From Cafeteria roenbergensis (Eukaryota > Sar > Bigyra > Bicosoecida > Cafeteriaceae), in the NCBI GenBank assembly GCA_008330645.1, contig VLTN01000024.1, positions 372,001-436,000 on the forward strand: 64,000 nucleotides of DNA. Reading direction: 5' to 3'. A program made the position numbers and the translations under genes. The notes beneath the pieces are model-generated. The model made no database searches and was not told the DNA's origin. It saw only the letters and a list, made by a program, of their open reading frames with translations. Below are positions 1 through 9,212 of the stretch, in pieces (the first letter of the stretch is position 1; every line of letters begins with the position of its first letter).

Positions 1-2430
1 GCTCAGCGCGAAGCAGAAGACCTCGAACCGGGACTTGTCGTGCATGCCAAAGACGGACTGCATCAGGTGCGACAGCGGGTGGTTGCCGAAGTCGGACGAC
101 ACGTAGCCCACCCGCAGGCGCTCCCCCGGGTTGAGCGAGGGCATGGCGAAACAGGGGAGGCTGGCCGCGCGGGCGGTGAGGGTGGCGCGCGCAGCGTAGC
201 AGCGCGCGAGCTCCTGCATCTCGCGGATGTCCAGCGGGTAGACGAGCGAGTGGAAGGGCTGGACGGAGGGGAGCAAGTGCCCGGGGATGACACCGTTGGC
301 GCCGGGGCGGACCGGCCCAACCACGGTGCCGGGGGGCAGACGCATGGAGGCCACGGCCACGTCGCCAGGCGGGGTGGGGCCGCGCGCGGAGGCCCTGAGC
401 GCGTGCGACGGGTCCCACGACGGGGTGGTCCCTGGCACGGGGGCGTCGGCGTGCGCCGGGAGCGATGCCCTGAGCTGCTGGTGGAGGACGTTGAAGAGGC
501 CGTGCAGCAGGCGCGTGCGCTGGCGCCAGTCGCAGACGATGAACAGCGAGTGAACCAGGTTGCTGTACGCGTCGGGGAAGTTGGGCTTGAGCTGCAGCGC
601 GCGCCGGTAGCAAACGATGGCCTCCTCCACGCGGCCGCAGTCCTTGAACGCAGAGGCGAGGTTGCTGAGGGCGTCGCCGTGCGCCGGGCGCAGGCGGATC
701 GCCATAGCGTAGCACTTGATCGCGTCGCCCAGCCTGCCGACGTCCTTGTATGCGTTGCCCATGTTGCTGTACGCGTCGGCGAAGGAGGGGTCGGCGCGGA
801 TGGCCGCGTGGTAGTGGGCCACGGCCGCGTCGAGCTTGCCCTGCTCCTTGAGGATGGAGGCGAGGTTGGAGTGCGCGGCGGCGAAGGAGGGCATCAGGCG
901 GCACGCCGTCATGTAGCAGTGGATGGCCTCTTTGACGAGGCCCTTGTCCTTGAGCGAGTTCCCGAGGTTGTTGTACGCGTGGGCGTGGTCCGGCTTGAGG
1001 TCGAGCGCGGTGCGGTAGCAGCGCACCGACTCCTCCACCATGCCGAGCTCGCGGTACGCGTTGCCGAGGTTGTTGTAGGCGTCAGGGAAGTTGGGCTCCA
1101 GCCGGATGGCCAGCGCGTACTCGTCCACGGCGCGGCGCATGTCGCCCTCGTCGTAGAAGCACGAGGCGAGGTTCCCGTGGGCGATGGCGAAGCTCGGCCG
1201 GAGGCGGATCGCCTCGTTGTAGGCGGCCTTGGCGTCCCCCAGCCGCCCTGCCTCCTTCAGCGCGTTGCCCATGTTGCTCCACGCGTCGGCAAACGAGGGG
1301 TCTAGCCTGACTGCCTCCTGGTAGGCGCTGATCGCTCCCGGCACGTCGCCCGTCTCCTTCACGAGGCCGGCGAGGTTCGACCACGCGATGGCGAAGCCGG
1401 GCCGCAGGCGGATGGACTCCAGGTAGCACGCCTTGGCCTCCGCCATCTGGCCGCGCTGCTTGAGCAAGTTCCCGAGGTTGCAGTGCGCGTCGTGCAACCC
1501 TGGGTTGATGCTGATGGCGGTCTGGTACGCGTGAATCGCCGCGGGGGTCTGCCCCAGCTGCGCATACGCCGCTGCAAGGTTGTTGTACGCGTCGCAAAAC
1601 CGCGGCTTGAGCGCAATGGCCTGCGAGCGGAGCGGGAAAGGAGCCGGAGCGGGCCAGCGAGACGGTCGCTCGTGAGCCGTTCCGAACGGCCCCAGACGCC
1701 CGGGCAAGCTCAGGACGCGGCGCAGCCTTGGCTTGAGCGCTGCGCACGCAGGGCCGAGTGGTCACCCGCACATCCAAACAACTGGCGCGCAGCAAGCAGG
1801 CAGGACGGCGCGGAACTGTGGCAGCACGCTCGCGCACCTTGTTGTAGAAGTGGACGGCGCCGTCCAGGTCGCCAAGCTCCTTCAGGGCGTTGCCCAAGTT
1901 GCCGTACGCCTCTGCGAAGGACCGGGTGGGCCGAGCAAGGCGCTGGCGGGGTGGGCCCGCAGCAAGGGTGCGGCGCACGAGGCAAGTCGAATCGCGAAAA
2001 GCCGAATCCCGCGCCGCCACTCCCACGCGGCAGGGCTTGCGAGGCCGGGACTCACCCGCGAAGCTAGGGTCTGTCCTGACTGCTGCCTCGTTGCATTCGA
2101 TGCAACTCCTGAAGTCGCGCATCTGGAAATGCGTGGCGCCTTTCAGCAGCATGGCGTCAGTTCGGCTGGGCTCCGCGGCGAGGACCTGCGAGCGGCAAGG
2201 GCGGGCGGCGCAGAGTCGGGACACTGGGGCGGCGCACTTGGTGCCCGGCGCTCCGGCGAGGGCGAACGCGTGAGGACGTGGCGCCGAGGCCAGCGCCGGC
2301 TCACACTGTGGCAGTGTTCGAGTGCCTCGCCGTACCGCCGCTGCCTGTACAGCGCGTGCGCCGAGGACAGGGAGGGCGCCGCCGCCTGCCCCTGCGCGTA
2401 CTGCCCAAAGGACCCCTGCACGGCCGCCAT
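1..2430 (-). CDS. OGT: O-GlcNAc transferase (OGT/SPY type), 3'-truncated by window edge
   Basis: This protein transfers N-acetylglucosamine from UDP-GlcNAc to Ser/Thr of nuclear and cytosolic proteins. Four exons read in frame: 2430-2305, 2185-2056, 1911-1838 and 1620 to the edge. Introns are 119, 144 and 217 nt; two donors are GTGAG and the third is GTGCG. About 650 residues are visible. More than ten TPR units follow one another with the pattern A-x-x-NLG-x-x-x-K-x-x-G (for example GNLGNALKELGDLDGA). The catalytic domain then begins, with LRVGYVSSDFGNHPLSHLMQ near positions 85-150; its His in DFGNHP is the conserved active-site region of the family. The C-terminal UDP-binding half lies outside the window. 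The start is the ATG at 2430 (MAAVQGSF), the first Met before TPR-like sequence. Each exon junction restores a TPR helix, so the model is secure. A SPINDLY-type O-fucosyltransferase is the main alternative, but the catalytic start looks OGT-like. Confidence 0.93.
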
Positions 2431-3717
2431 CTTCCACGGCTGTGCTGCTGCTGCTGGCGGCCCGAGCAACTGTTCCGGAGCGCGGCAGAGCGCCGATGAA
2501 AGGCAAAGCGCCGTTTGGCAAATCCCCGTCGATCGTCGCCGTCTGGCTCTAGCGGGCAGAGTCCCTCGTGGCGAGGCTGCGTCTGCTCTCCCAACCTGGC
2601 AGGCTGCGGACCCGAGCTGCCCCTGGAGCGATGCCCGCAGCTGCTCCGGGTGGCTCTTCTCGCCGCGCTCCGGGGGGCGTGGTTCCGTTGGGCTGGGCGT
2701 GCGTGACGCTGGAGCCGCAACGCTTTGCCACCTCGGCCACACAGATTTGGCCCTCCCTGTGCGGAGTTGGGAGGCCGTTCGGCGTGGGCGCGTCTTGCGC
2801 ATGGACAGCGCGGCGCCGCCGAGCGCCTTCAAGGCAACCTAACATCGAATCCCAGCTGAGACACGCGAGACAGGCAGAGGCGCCGCAACAGCAGCTAAAG
2901 GACGACGCGCAATCGCTCTGGGATACGGCTGTCGCCCTCGCTGCGACCATTGTCCATTCGCGCACGCCCCGCACCGCCGCGTGCGTGGGCTGACAAGCTC
3001 AGGCGCCGCAAGTTAAACCCAGCACCTCTACGCCAGCCAGCGTGTCGCTCCTGCGGGGTCTGAGGAGACGGAAGGAAGCGCTCATCCGGATTGATGTTGT
3101 GTTGCGTGGGCTCTGGAATGAAGAGATCCGGGCGGACATGTGCTTGGCGCGCCGGAAAATGAATGCCGCCTGCCTGCGACGGTGGCATTGCAGCCCTGGT
3201 TCCGCCAGACTCGGCTCCTCTCTGCGCGCGTGTGGTTTGCAATGGCCAAAGCCTCCAAGGGTCTGCAGCTGCCGCAAGCCCCAAGCGCCGAATGTGGCAT
3301 ATGACTGCGACCAGCCAATCGCGCATCCGCAGAGAGGCGTCAGCTTTTTGCGGTTTCGCTGGCACTTGGACGTTGCTGGTGCTTTGGCATGACGCCGTCG
3401 GGACAGCAGGCGTCGCTGCTCTCACTGGCACGCCTGCGAGCCGAGGGAGGCGACGAGGCACACTCGGCCGAACCAGGACGCACGCCGCCCTGTGCAATGC
3501 CGAGTGGAACACAAGCTACCACCAGCGTACTCAAGCAGCGGCTCGTGTTTGCAACCGAAAAAGAGGTTCGGCGTCGTGCTCCCACGGCTCGCTGTTGGCG
3601 ATCTCCAGGTCGGCAGAGCGCTGCTCAGTTCCGGCTCGCCCCCGCCCGCACTCGCCTCGCCGCGCAGGCCTCTGCTTGCCCCGCGCTGCTAAGGGCGCTC
3701 TCGGGACGGAAGCCGAG
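2431..3717. promoter_or_regulatory. Divergent intergenic region between OGT and PRP28
   Basis: About 1.3 kb separates two genes transcribed away from each other, so it must hold both promoters and 5' UTRs. Short open frames run through it on both strands, but none shows a recognisable domain, a leader or paired splice sites. I see no TATA box or repeat that stands out. An undetected 5' non-coding exon of either gene is possible. Confidence 0.4.
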
Positions 3718-6357
3718 ATGGAAGCTGCGGCTGGTCGAGCCCTCTCAGCAGAGGAGCAGGCCGAAGCCGACAGGTTTGCGGCAATTGCTGCCCGTGCTGA
3801 GGCCCGCGCTGCAGCCCGCCAAGCCGCGGCCCGCCAGGAGAGTGAGCCCCCATCTGCAAAGGTGCCGAGGCTCGAGCTAGCCGGTCCGGATAGCGCGATT
3901 CGCTTCAAGTCTCGGGCGGAGCGAGAGGAAGACGCGTTCAAGGAGGAAAAGCGCCGAGCGCTCAAGGGGGCGGATGCCCTGACCCCTGCGACGGCCGCCG
4001 ATACCGTCGCGCCGCCCGCTTCAGCCCGCCCGCTACCGAGCGAAAGCGGGGCCAGCCGTCCCGGCCCCTCCGGCTGGCTGGTCAACCCCGGCAGAGCCAC
4101 CACCAGCGGCCGCGGCCGCGCGGAGGAGGAGCGAGCGCGGCGGGAAGAAGAGGCGCGGAGAGCCCAGCTTCGGAAGCAGTGGCAGCCTCGCGAGCAACTG
4201 CTCAACAAGCCGCGGCACCCGGACGCTCGAGGTCCCGTCGGATTCGGCCACGGCAAGGCCTGGGTGGGCCGGGGCGGCCGCGGCGGGCGAGGCCGCGAGG
4301 AGACGGAGGCCCGGGTCGAGCCCACCGAGGAGGAGCTGCAAGATGCATCCGTTTCGTCGTCGTTCTTCGACGGGCTGGCCCCTGCGGACCGGGCCGCCGT
4401 GATGAAGCGCATTCGCAGCGAGTACCTGGGCGGCGCTGCGGCCACCTCCAGGCACAAGCTTCCCAGGAAGCAGGACCGTAGCGTGAAGGAGCTCAGCGGC
4501 GATTGGAACCCCGAGGACGATACGTCCATCGACGCCGACCCGCTGTTCCGCAGCCGCGTGCAACAGGCCGCCTACCTGCAGGGCCGCGCACCCGCCGCTG
4601 GCCCGAGCGGCGCCGTGGGGCTGCGCCAGCCGCCCTCGGCGGCAGCAGCAGCGGGGGCCGTGCCGGCAAGCCGTGCGGGGCCTGCGACCGTGGCGCCAGC
4701 GCACTCCCGGTCTGGCGTGCCGGCGTGGATGCGGGCCCAGCTGGCAACGGTGTCCAAGCCAGTATCGGGAGGGGGCGCGCAGCAAATGGCAGCCCCGACC
4801 GCACGGCCCGCTGCGGGCAGGGCTGGCGGCAGGGGCGCGCGGCGGCGAGCCCTGGCCGACGACGACGACGCTGCCGCCACGACGCACTGGAGCGACAAGC
4901 CGCTGGCTGCCATGACTGAGCGGGACTGGCGCATTCTGCGCGAGGACTTTGATATTCACATCCGCGGGAAGAGCGCGCCCCGCCCGCTCCGCAACTGGGA
5001 GGAGGCCGGCCTCAAGGACAGCCTCATGCGCGCGATCGACGAGATGGGGTACAGGGAGCCAACGCCGATCCAGCGCGCCACTGTGGCGACGGGCCTGCAG
5101 CGGCGCGACCTCATGGGCATTGCGGAGACCGGATCCGGAAAGACGGCCTCCTTCCTGCTGCCGCTCCTCCAGCTCGTCATCGGAATGCCCGAGTCCGTGC
5201 GCAGCGCTTGCGCCAAGCAGGGGCCCGTGGCGGTGGTTCTGGCTCCCGTGCGCGAGCTGGCGCAGCAGATCGAGGGCGAGGCTGTGAAGCTTGCCAAGTT
5301 CTGCAACGTGCGCACCGCGTGCGTGGTGGGCGGGGCCAACATCGACGAGCAGGCCCAGCGGCTGCGTGAGGGCGTTGATGTCGTCGTGGCCACGCCTGGG
5401 CGGCTGATCGAGTGCTTGCAGGGCGCGCTCCTTGTGTTCAACCAGTGCCAGTACGTGGTGCTGGACGAGGCAGACTCGATGATCAACCTCGGCTTCGAGC
5501 CGCAGGTGACGCAGATCCTCGAGACGATGGCGGCCCACTCGGCCTCCGCCAAGGCCCCAGCGCCCGCTGGTGCAGCTGCTGCAGCTGCTGATTCACTGAG
5601 TGGCCCGAAGCCAGCAGCTATGCCCGCAGCGGCTGCCGCTGGCTCCAGCTCCAGCTCCAGCTCCAGCTCCAGCTCCAGCTCCAGCTCCGGCGCGGTACCC
5701 GAGGCGGAGGTCGACGCGGCGGCCGGGAGCATGGAACGCACCACTGTGATGTTCTCGGCGACGATGCCGCCTGCTGTGGAGCGCATCGCGGCGCGGTTCA
5801 TGTGCGAGCCGATCAAGGTTCGCATCGGGGACGTCAGCAGCATCCGCAACAAGCGCATTACCCAGAGCATCATCTACACCACTCACGCCGGGAAAAAGGC
5901 CAAGCTGGCAGAGGTGCTCGGCAAGGGGCTGCACCCCACGATCGTGTTCGTCAATACCCAGAAGAACTGCGGCCCCATCGCCGAAAACATCTCCAAGCTT
6001 GGCTTGCGCACCGTGGTGCTGCACGGCGGGAAGACGCAGGAGGAGCGCGAAGAGGCAATCGGCATCTTCAAGGACGGCGGGGCCGAGGTGCTTGTGGCCA
6101 CGGACGTTGCTGGTCGCGGTCTTGACATTCCCGGCGTCGCCCAGGTTGTCAACTACGACATGCCCGTCGACATCGAGCGGTACACTCACCGCATTGGGCG
6201 GACGGGCCGTGCAGGCCGAGAAGGCTCCTCCACATCGTTCTTCACTGACGAGGACGGTCCCATCCTTGCGGACCTGCGTGCCTACTTGGTGTCGACCGAT
6301 CAGCGCGTGCCATCGGAGCTTGACAAGCACCCAGCCCTTGTGAGTGGGCGGCTGTGA
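3718..6357 (+). CDS. PRP28: DEAD-box RNA helicase, Prp28/DDX23 type (U5 snRNP)
   Basis: Prp28 displaces U1 snRNA from the 5' splice site so that U6 can pair, acting in the nucleus as part of the U5 snRNP. This is a single 879-residue exon; human DDX23 is 820. An Arg/Glu/Ala-rich N-terminal half, the counterpart of the RS-like region, precedes the helicase core. The core has RNWEE (about residue 425), the Q-motif PTPIQ, motif I AETGSGKT (about 469), DEAD (583), SAT (680) and HRIGRTGR (824). The RNWEE box ahead of the Q motif and the MINLGFEPQV sequence after DEAD are what place it with Prp28 and not another DEAD-box helicase. A low-complexity Ala/Ser insert of roughly 65 residues (about 608-672) sits between DEAD and SAT. 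The ATG at 3718 is chosen as the first Met followed by helical charged sequence; the frame is open further upstream but has no domain there. Confidence 0.93.
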   Translation: MEAAAGRALSAEEQAEADRFAAIAARAEARAAARQAAARQESEPPSAKVPRLELAGPDSAIRFKSRAEREEDAFKEEKRRALKGADALTPATAADTVAPPASARPLPSESGASRPGPSGWLVNPGRATTSGRGRAEEERARREEEARRAQLRKQWQPREQLLNKPRHPDARGPVGFGHGKAWVGRGGRGGRGREETEARVEPTEEELQDASVSSSFFDGLAPADRAAVMKRIRSEYLGGAAATSRHKLPRKQDRSVKELSGDWNPEDDTSIDADPLFRSRVQQAAYLQGRAPAAGPSGAVGLRQPPSAAAAAGAVPASRAGPATVAPAHSRSGVPAWMRAQLATVSKPVSGGGAQQMAAPTARPAAGRAGGRGARRRALADDDDAAATTHWSDKPLAAMTERDWRILREDFDIHIRGKSAPRPLRNWEEAGLKDSLMRAIDEMGYREPTPIQRATVATGLQRRDLMGIAETGSGKTASFLLPLLQLVIGMPESVRSACAKQGPVAVVLAPVRELAQQIEGEAVKLAKFCNVRTACVVGGANIDEQAQRLREGVDVVVATPGRLIECLQGALLVFNQCQYVVLDEADSMINLGFEPQVTQILETMAAHSASAKAPAPAGAAAAAADSLSGPKPAAMPAAAAAGSSSSSSSSSSSSSSSGAVPEAEVDAAAGSMERTTVMFSATMPPAVERIAARFMCEPIKVRIGDVSSIRNKRITQSIIYTTHAGKKAKLAEVLGKGLHPTIVFVNTQKNCGPIAENISKLGLRTVVLHGGKTQEEREEAIGIFKDGGAEVLVATDVAGRGLDIPGVAQVVNYDMPVDIERYTHRIGRTGRAGREGSSTSFFTDEDGPILADLRAYLVSTDQRVPSELDKHPALVSGRL
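5641..5692 (+). repeat. CTCCAG hexanucleotide microsatellite encoding poly-Ser
   Basis: About eight copies of ctccag lie inside the PRP28 coding sequence and give a run of Ser residues in the insert between the DEAD and SAT motifs. The unit is six bases, so length change keeps the reading frame. Confidence 0.95.
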
Positions 6358-6485
6358 GGCCGGAGAGTAGCTTGTCGTGCCCAACGTCGAGCACTTCGTT
6401 GCAGGAGGCGGCGAGTTGCTGCCACACAAGCAGAGCAAGCGCGCAGGGCTCGAAGACTTCGCGGGGCAGCGAGGTCGCGCTAGCA

Positions 6486-8756
6486 TCACTCTTTGCCTGC
6501 TGCCGCGCCGTCAGGTCCCGCTGAGAGACTTAGCGGGACATATCGCACTGGCCTTCGCCAGGTCGAGTCGCCAGTGGCGACGTTGTAGTAGAACATCTGC
6601 CCCGTGTTGTCATCAAATTGCTCCACAAAAATGTCTTCGCGGAACACGAACGGCTCCAGTCCCCCCTGAACCGGCAGGATTGGCTGCCTCTCGCGGGCGT
6701 TTGTTGCCTCGGCGAGGCTCGTGCTGGCAATGCTTGGGTCGGCAGACATGGCGCAAGCTTCAATGACGAGGCCAGCGAAGTGGTAGCCGTACGTGTCGAC
6801 CAGGACCTTGCGGGCGTACTCTTCGCACTCGGAACAGAAGCCGGAGTTGTGGGTCGCGTGAGCGGGTCGCGGCTCGCTGGCCACGGAGACGACCGACGGC
6901 GCGGGGTGCACTCGAGACGCTCGCGAACTCGCCGACGTCGTCCTTGACCGTTGCTGTGGCAGAGGCTCGGCCGCTGCTGAAATCGCCAGGCGGTTGCTCG
7001 TCGGGACGAGGGCCCTGGACTGTGAACGCTCACGGGCCGCAATTTCGCCAATGTTCCGAGCGCAAAACAAGCAGGGGGCGTTCACCCTGCGGATGCTGGA
7101 ACCGACCCCAGACGCGAAGTTCAGCATCACAGTCCGGGCGATGTCAATGGGGCCGTCCTCCAAGGAAGCTCCCGCCGGGGCGGGGTGGGTGCGCGCCCAG
7201 TCGGTGATGGAGGGCGCAATGGGCATCGGCACGCTCAGTGGCACGTCGCGCCGAATCTCCCGCTTCGCGGAACCACGCGCTGCAGCGGCAAACAGGAAGC
7301 CGACGGTCTTGTTTGCAGTGTCGGACGAGATCCGAGCGCTACCGGGGGCGCTCCTCTTTGCGACGTCGGTGATTTGCGCATGTTCCAGAGTTCGCCGGGT
7401 CGCGTTCACTCTCTCGGCCAGGGTGAACGCGCCAGTGTGGGGCTCCAGCGCGGTCGCGTTTGCGCTCAAGTCGAGAACTTGCGTCGCCCGCTCGCGGGTG
7501 CCGCCCAGCCCGGCTCTTGTCGGTTGCCTGGAACTCTGCGCACGCTCCATTGCCACTGCGACGGCAAGTTCCCCGCTGGGCTGACCTGCGGTTTCGGCGC
7601 TAGCCACCCCGCCGCTGCGCCCGTGCACGCCGTCGTCGTCGCTGCTGCCCTCGCTCTCGTCCGACTCCTCGTGGATCGTGTCCTCAATCGCGCGCCTCGC
7701 GCCGATGCCCATTGACAGGGCAAAGGCGCTGCTCTCTGGGGTCTCTCGCGGGGGCTCCTCGCCAAGCGGCGCATTCGGCAGCGCATCTTGCAGCTCGGGC
7801 AAGTCTGACCACTTCCGGCTGATGGAGTGCATGCCGGGGTCCGAGCTGCGACCAGAGTCTGACGACGGCAGCATGTCGCCCGCTGGGAAGGCGCCGGCAT
7901 CCCACGCAGGGACCAGGGCACGAGTTGCCTGCGATCCCATCACGAGCGGCCGGGAGCCCGAGGAGAGGAGCTCGAGGATGACTTGCCGCGCCGTGACCGC
8001 CTTAGCACCGCTGTACGAAAAGTCCGCTGGCTGGATCAGCGTGTGGTTGCGCCTGTGGAAGTCGTTCCAAAACTGCATGCCGAGGAAGCGTCGCTGAATT
8101 GCGCGTTGCATCTGCATCACCGGAAAGAACAGCCCAGGGTAGCGCACGCCCAGCTCCACAAACGCCGGGAGCGTGTGGGGCACCCCGTCCCGGCAAACCA
8201 GTTTCTTGCAGAGAGCCTTGGAGAAGGCATCCACCCTGTCGCTGGAAATGTAGCGCACAATCGCCCGAACCCCGTCTGCGTCGATAACTTCCGACCCTCC
8301 GATGACGCGCGCGCTGACGACCAGAAGCGTGAAGTAGTCCATGGAGGCAATGTCCAGAATCAGTCGCACTGCTTCCTCAAACAGGAGCCGAGGCCTGCGC
8401 CCTCCCGCCTGCAGCCGCACGAGCCGCCGAAGCAGCTTCGAGAAGTGAGTTTGGAACATGCCGAGAAACACCTTGACGGGAACGGTGCCCAGGGATGCCT
8501 GGTCGCGAAAGTCGCAAAGCTGCAGAAACAAGCACTGCAGGTGGTACTCGGACACGCCCCTGACCGCGCACTCCGCCTTCAACTGCTCCCAGTCCTTCCG
8601 GGGAAGCACAGTGTCGGGAAGGAATTGCTGATTCACGTGGCAGACGCCTCGTGGCCCACAAGGCACTCGGAAGGTTGGCGGGCGCTCCGGAGTTGCTTTT
8701 GTTCGAGCATCGTCCTCCTCCCAAGCTTTCTGGCAGGCCAGCGCCGCGACTCCCAT
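6486..8756 (-). CDS. Unrecognised protein with C-terminal WW-like domain
   Basis: This is a 756-residue open frame. I do not recognise the family. Residues 1 to about 270 look folded, mainly helical and EF-hand-like in rhythm, including YHLQCLFLQLCDF and a YPGLFFPVMQMQRAIQRRFLG stretch followed by FWNDF. The middle (about 270-680) is Ser/Arg/Ala-rich and probably disordered. The last 40 residues carry a WW-like signature: DDNTGQMFYYN, then STWRRP. The first Trp of the canonical WW domain is not in its usual place. A Cys pair (CSECEEYARK) lies about 85 residues before the end. The ATG at 8756 (MGVAALACQ) is the first Met in the open frame. Protein-like sequence (QADQICYAADRRVLESLG) continues upstream of it, so a 5' exon may be missing. 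It converges on PRP28 with only 128 nt between the stops. Confidence 0.7.
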   Translation of the reverse strand: MGVAALACQKAWEEDDARTKATPERPPTFRVPCGPRGVCHVNQQFLPDTVLPRKDWEQLKAECAVRGVSEYHLQCLFLQLCDFRDQASLGTVPVKVFLGMFQTHFSKLLRRLVRLQAGGRRPRLLFEEAVRLILDIASMDYFTLLVVSARVIGGSEVIDADGVRAIVRYISSDRVDAFSKALCKKLVCRDGVPHTLPAFVELGVRYPGLFFPVMQMQRAIQRRFLGMQFWNDFHRRNHTLIQPADFSYSGAKAVTARQVILELLSSGSRPLVMGSQATRALVPAWDAGAFPAGDMLPSSDSGRSSDPGMHSISRKWSDLPELQDALPNAPLGEEPPRETPESSAFALSMGIGARRAIEDTIHEESDESEGSSDDDGVHGRSGGVASAETAGQPSGELAVAVAMERAQSSRQPTRAGLGGTRERATQVLDLSANATALEPHTGAFTLAERVNATRRTLEHAQITDVAKRSAPGSARISSDTANKTVGFLFAAAARGSAKREIRRDVPLSVPMPIAPSITDWARTHPAPAGASLEDGPIDIARTVMLNFASGVGSSIRRVNAPCLFCARNIGEIAARERSQSRALVPTSNRLAISAAAEPLPQQRSRTTSASSRASRVHPAPSVVSVASEPRPAHATHNSGFCSECEEYARKVLVDTYGYHFAGLVIEACAMSADPSIASTSLAEATNARERQPILPVQGGLEPFVFREDIFVEQFDDNTGQMFYYNVATGDSTWRRPVRYVPLSLSAGPDGAAAGKE

Positions 8757-9212
8757 GCGGCCCAGAGACTCGAGCACGCGCCTGTCGGCAGCGTAGCAGA
8801 TCTGGTCCGCCTGGCCACGAGCGGGGGTCGGGAGTTTCGGTCTCCACCAGTGTCGGCAATGGCGGCGCCGTCGCCGTCGGCCAGTGCGGCTCGGATGGAC
8901 GGAGAACCAGAGCCGGCAGTCGGCGAGCACGCGCGCACAGAGCAGCGCACACTGCGAGTGAGCGGTGCTGCCCGGGCCGAGGGAGGAGACGGCGCGCTGG
9001 GAAACCGGGCTGCCGGGCGCGGGCTGCGCAACCGTCGGCAGAGCAGGAGTTGACGCAAGTTCATCACTCGCGCCAAGCGCCCACTCGATTTCGAAGCCAG
9101 CCGCTTCCCGGCGACCCGCGCACGTGCAGTGGCGGCAAGCGTGCACGGACACGAGCTCTCCGAGAGGGCGCTGGGCTCTCGCGGGCTGGGAGGGCAGGGA
9201 GCAGCCGGCGGC
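8757..9212. promoter_or_regulatory. Divergent intergenic region, WW-domain gene / THH1-like gene
   Basis: About 455 nt lie between two divergent start codons. It should contain both promoters. Open sequence on the minus strand directly upstream of 8756 could be an unannotated 5' exon of the WW-domain gene. No repeat or clear promoter element is visible. Confidence 0.35.

Noticed and set aside
40-1305. Plus-strand open frame over the OGT TPR exon
   Set aside because: Its periodic Val/Glu/Arg pattern mirrors the TPR repeats on the minus strand; no independent evidence.
1370-1385. GGTTCGAN-like strings resembling a tRNA T-arm (also near 32511 and 52546)
   Set aside because: They fall in coding or unstructured sequence with no matching acceptor, D or anticodon stems.
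4033-5538. Minus-strand frame over PRP28
   Set aside because: Antisense of helicase motifs; no domain of its own.
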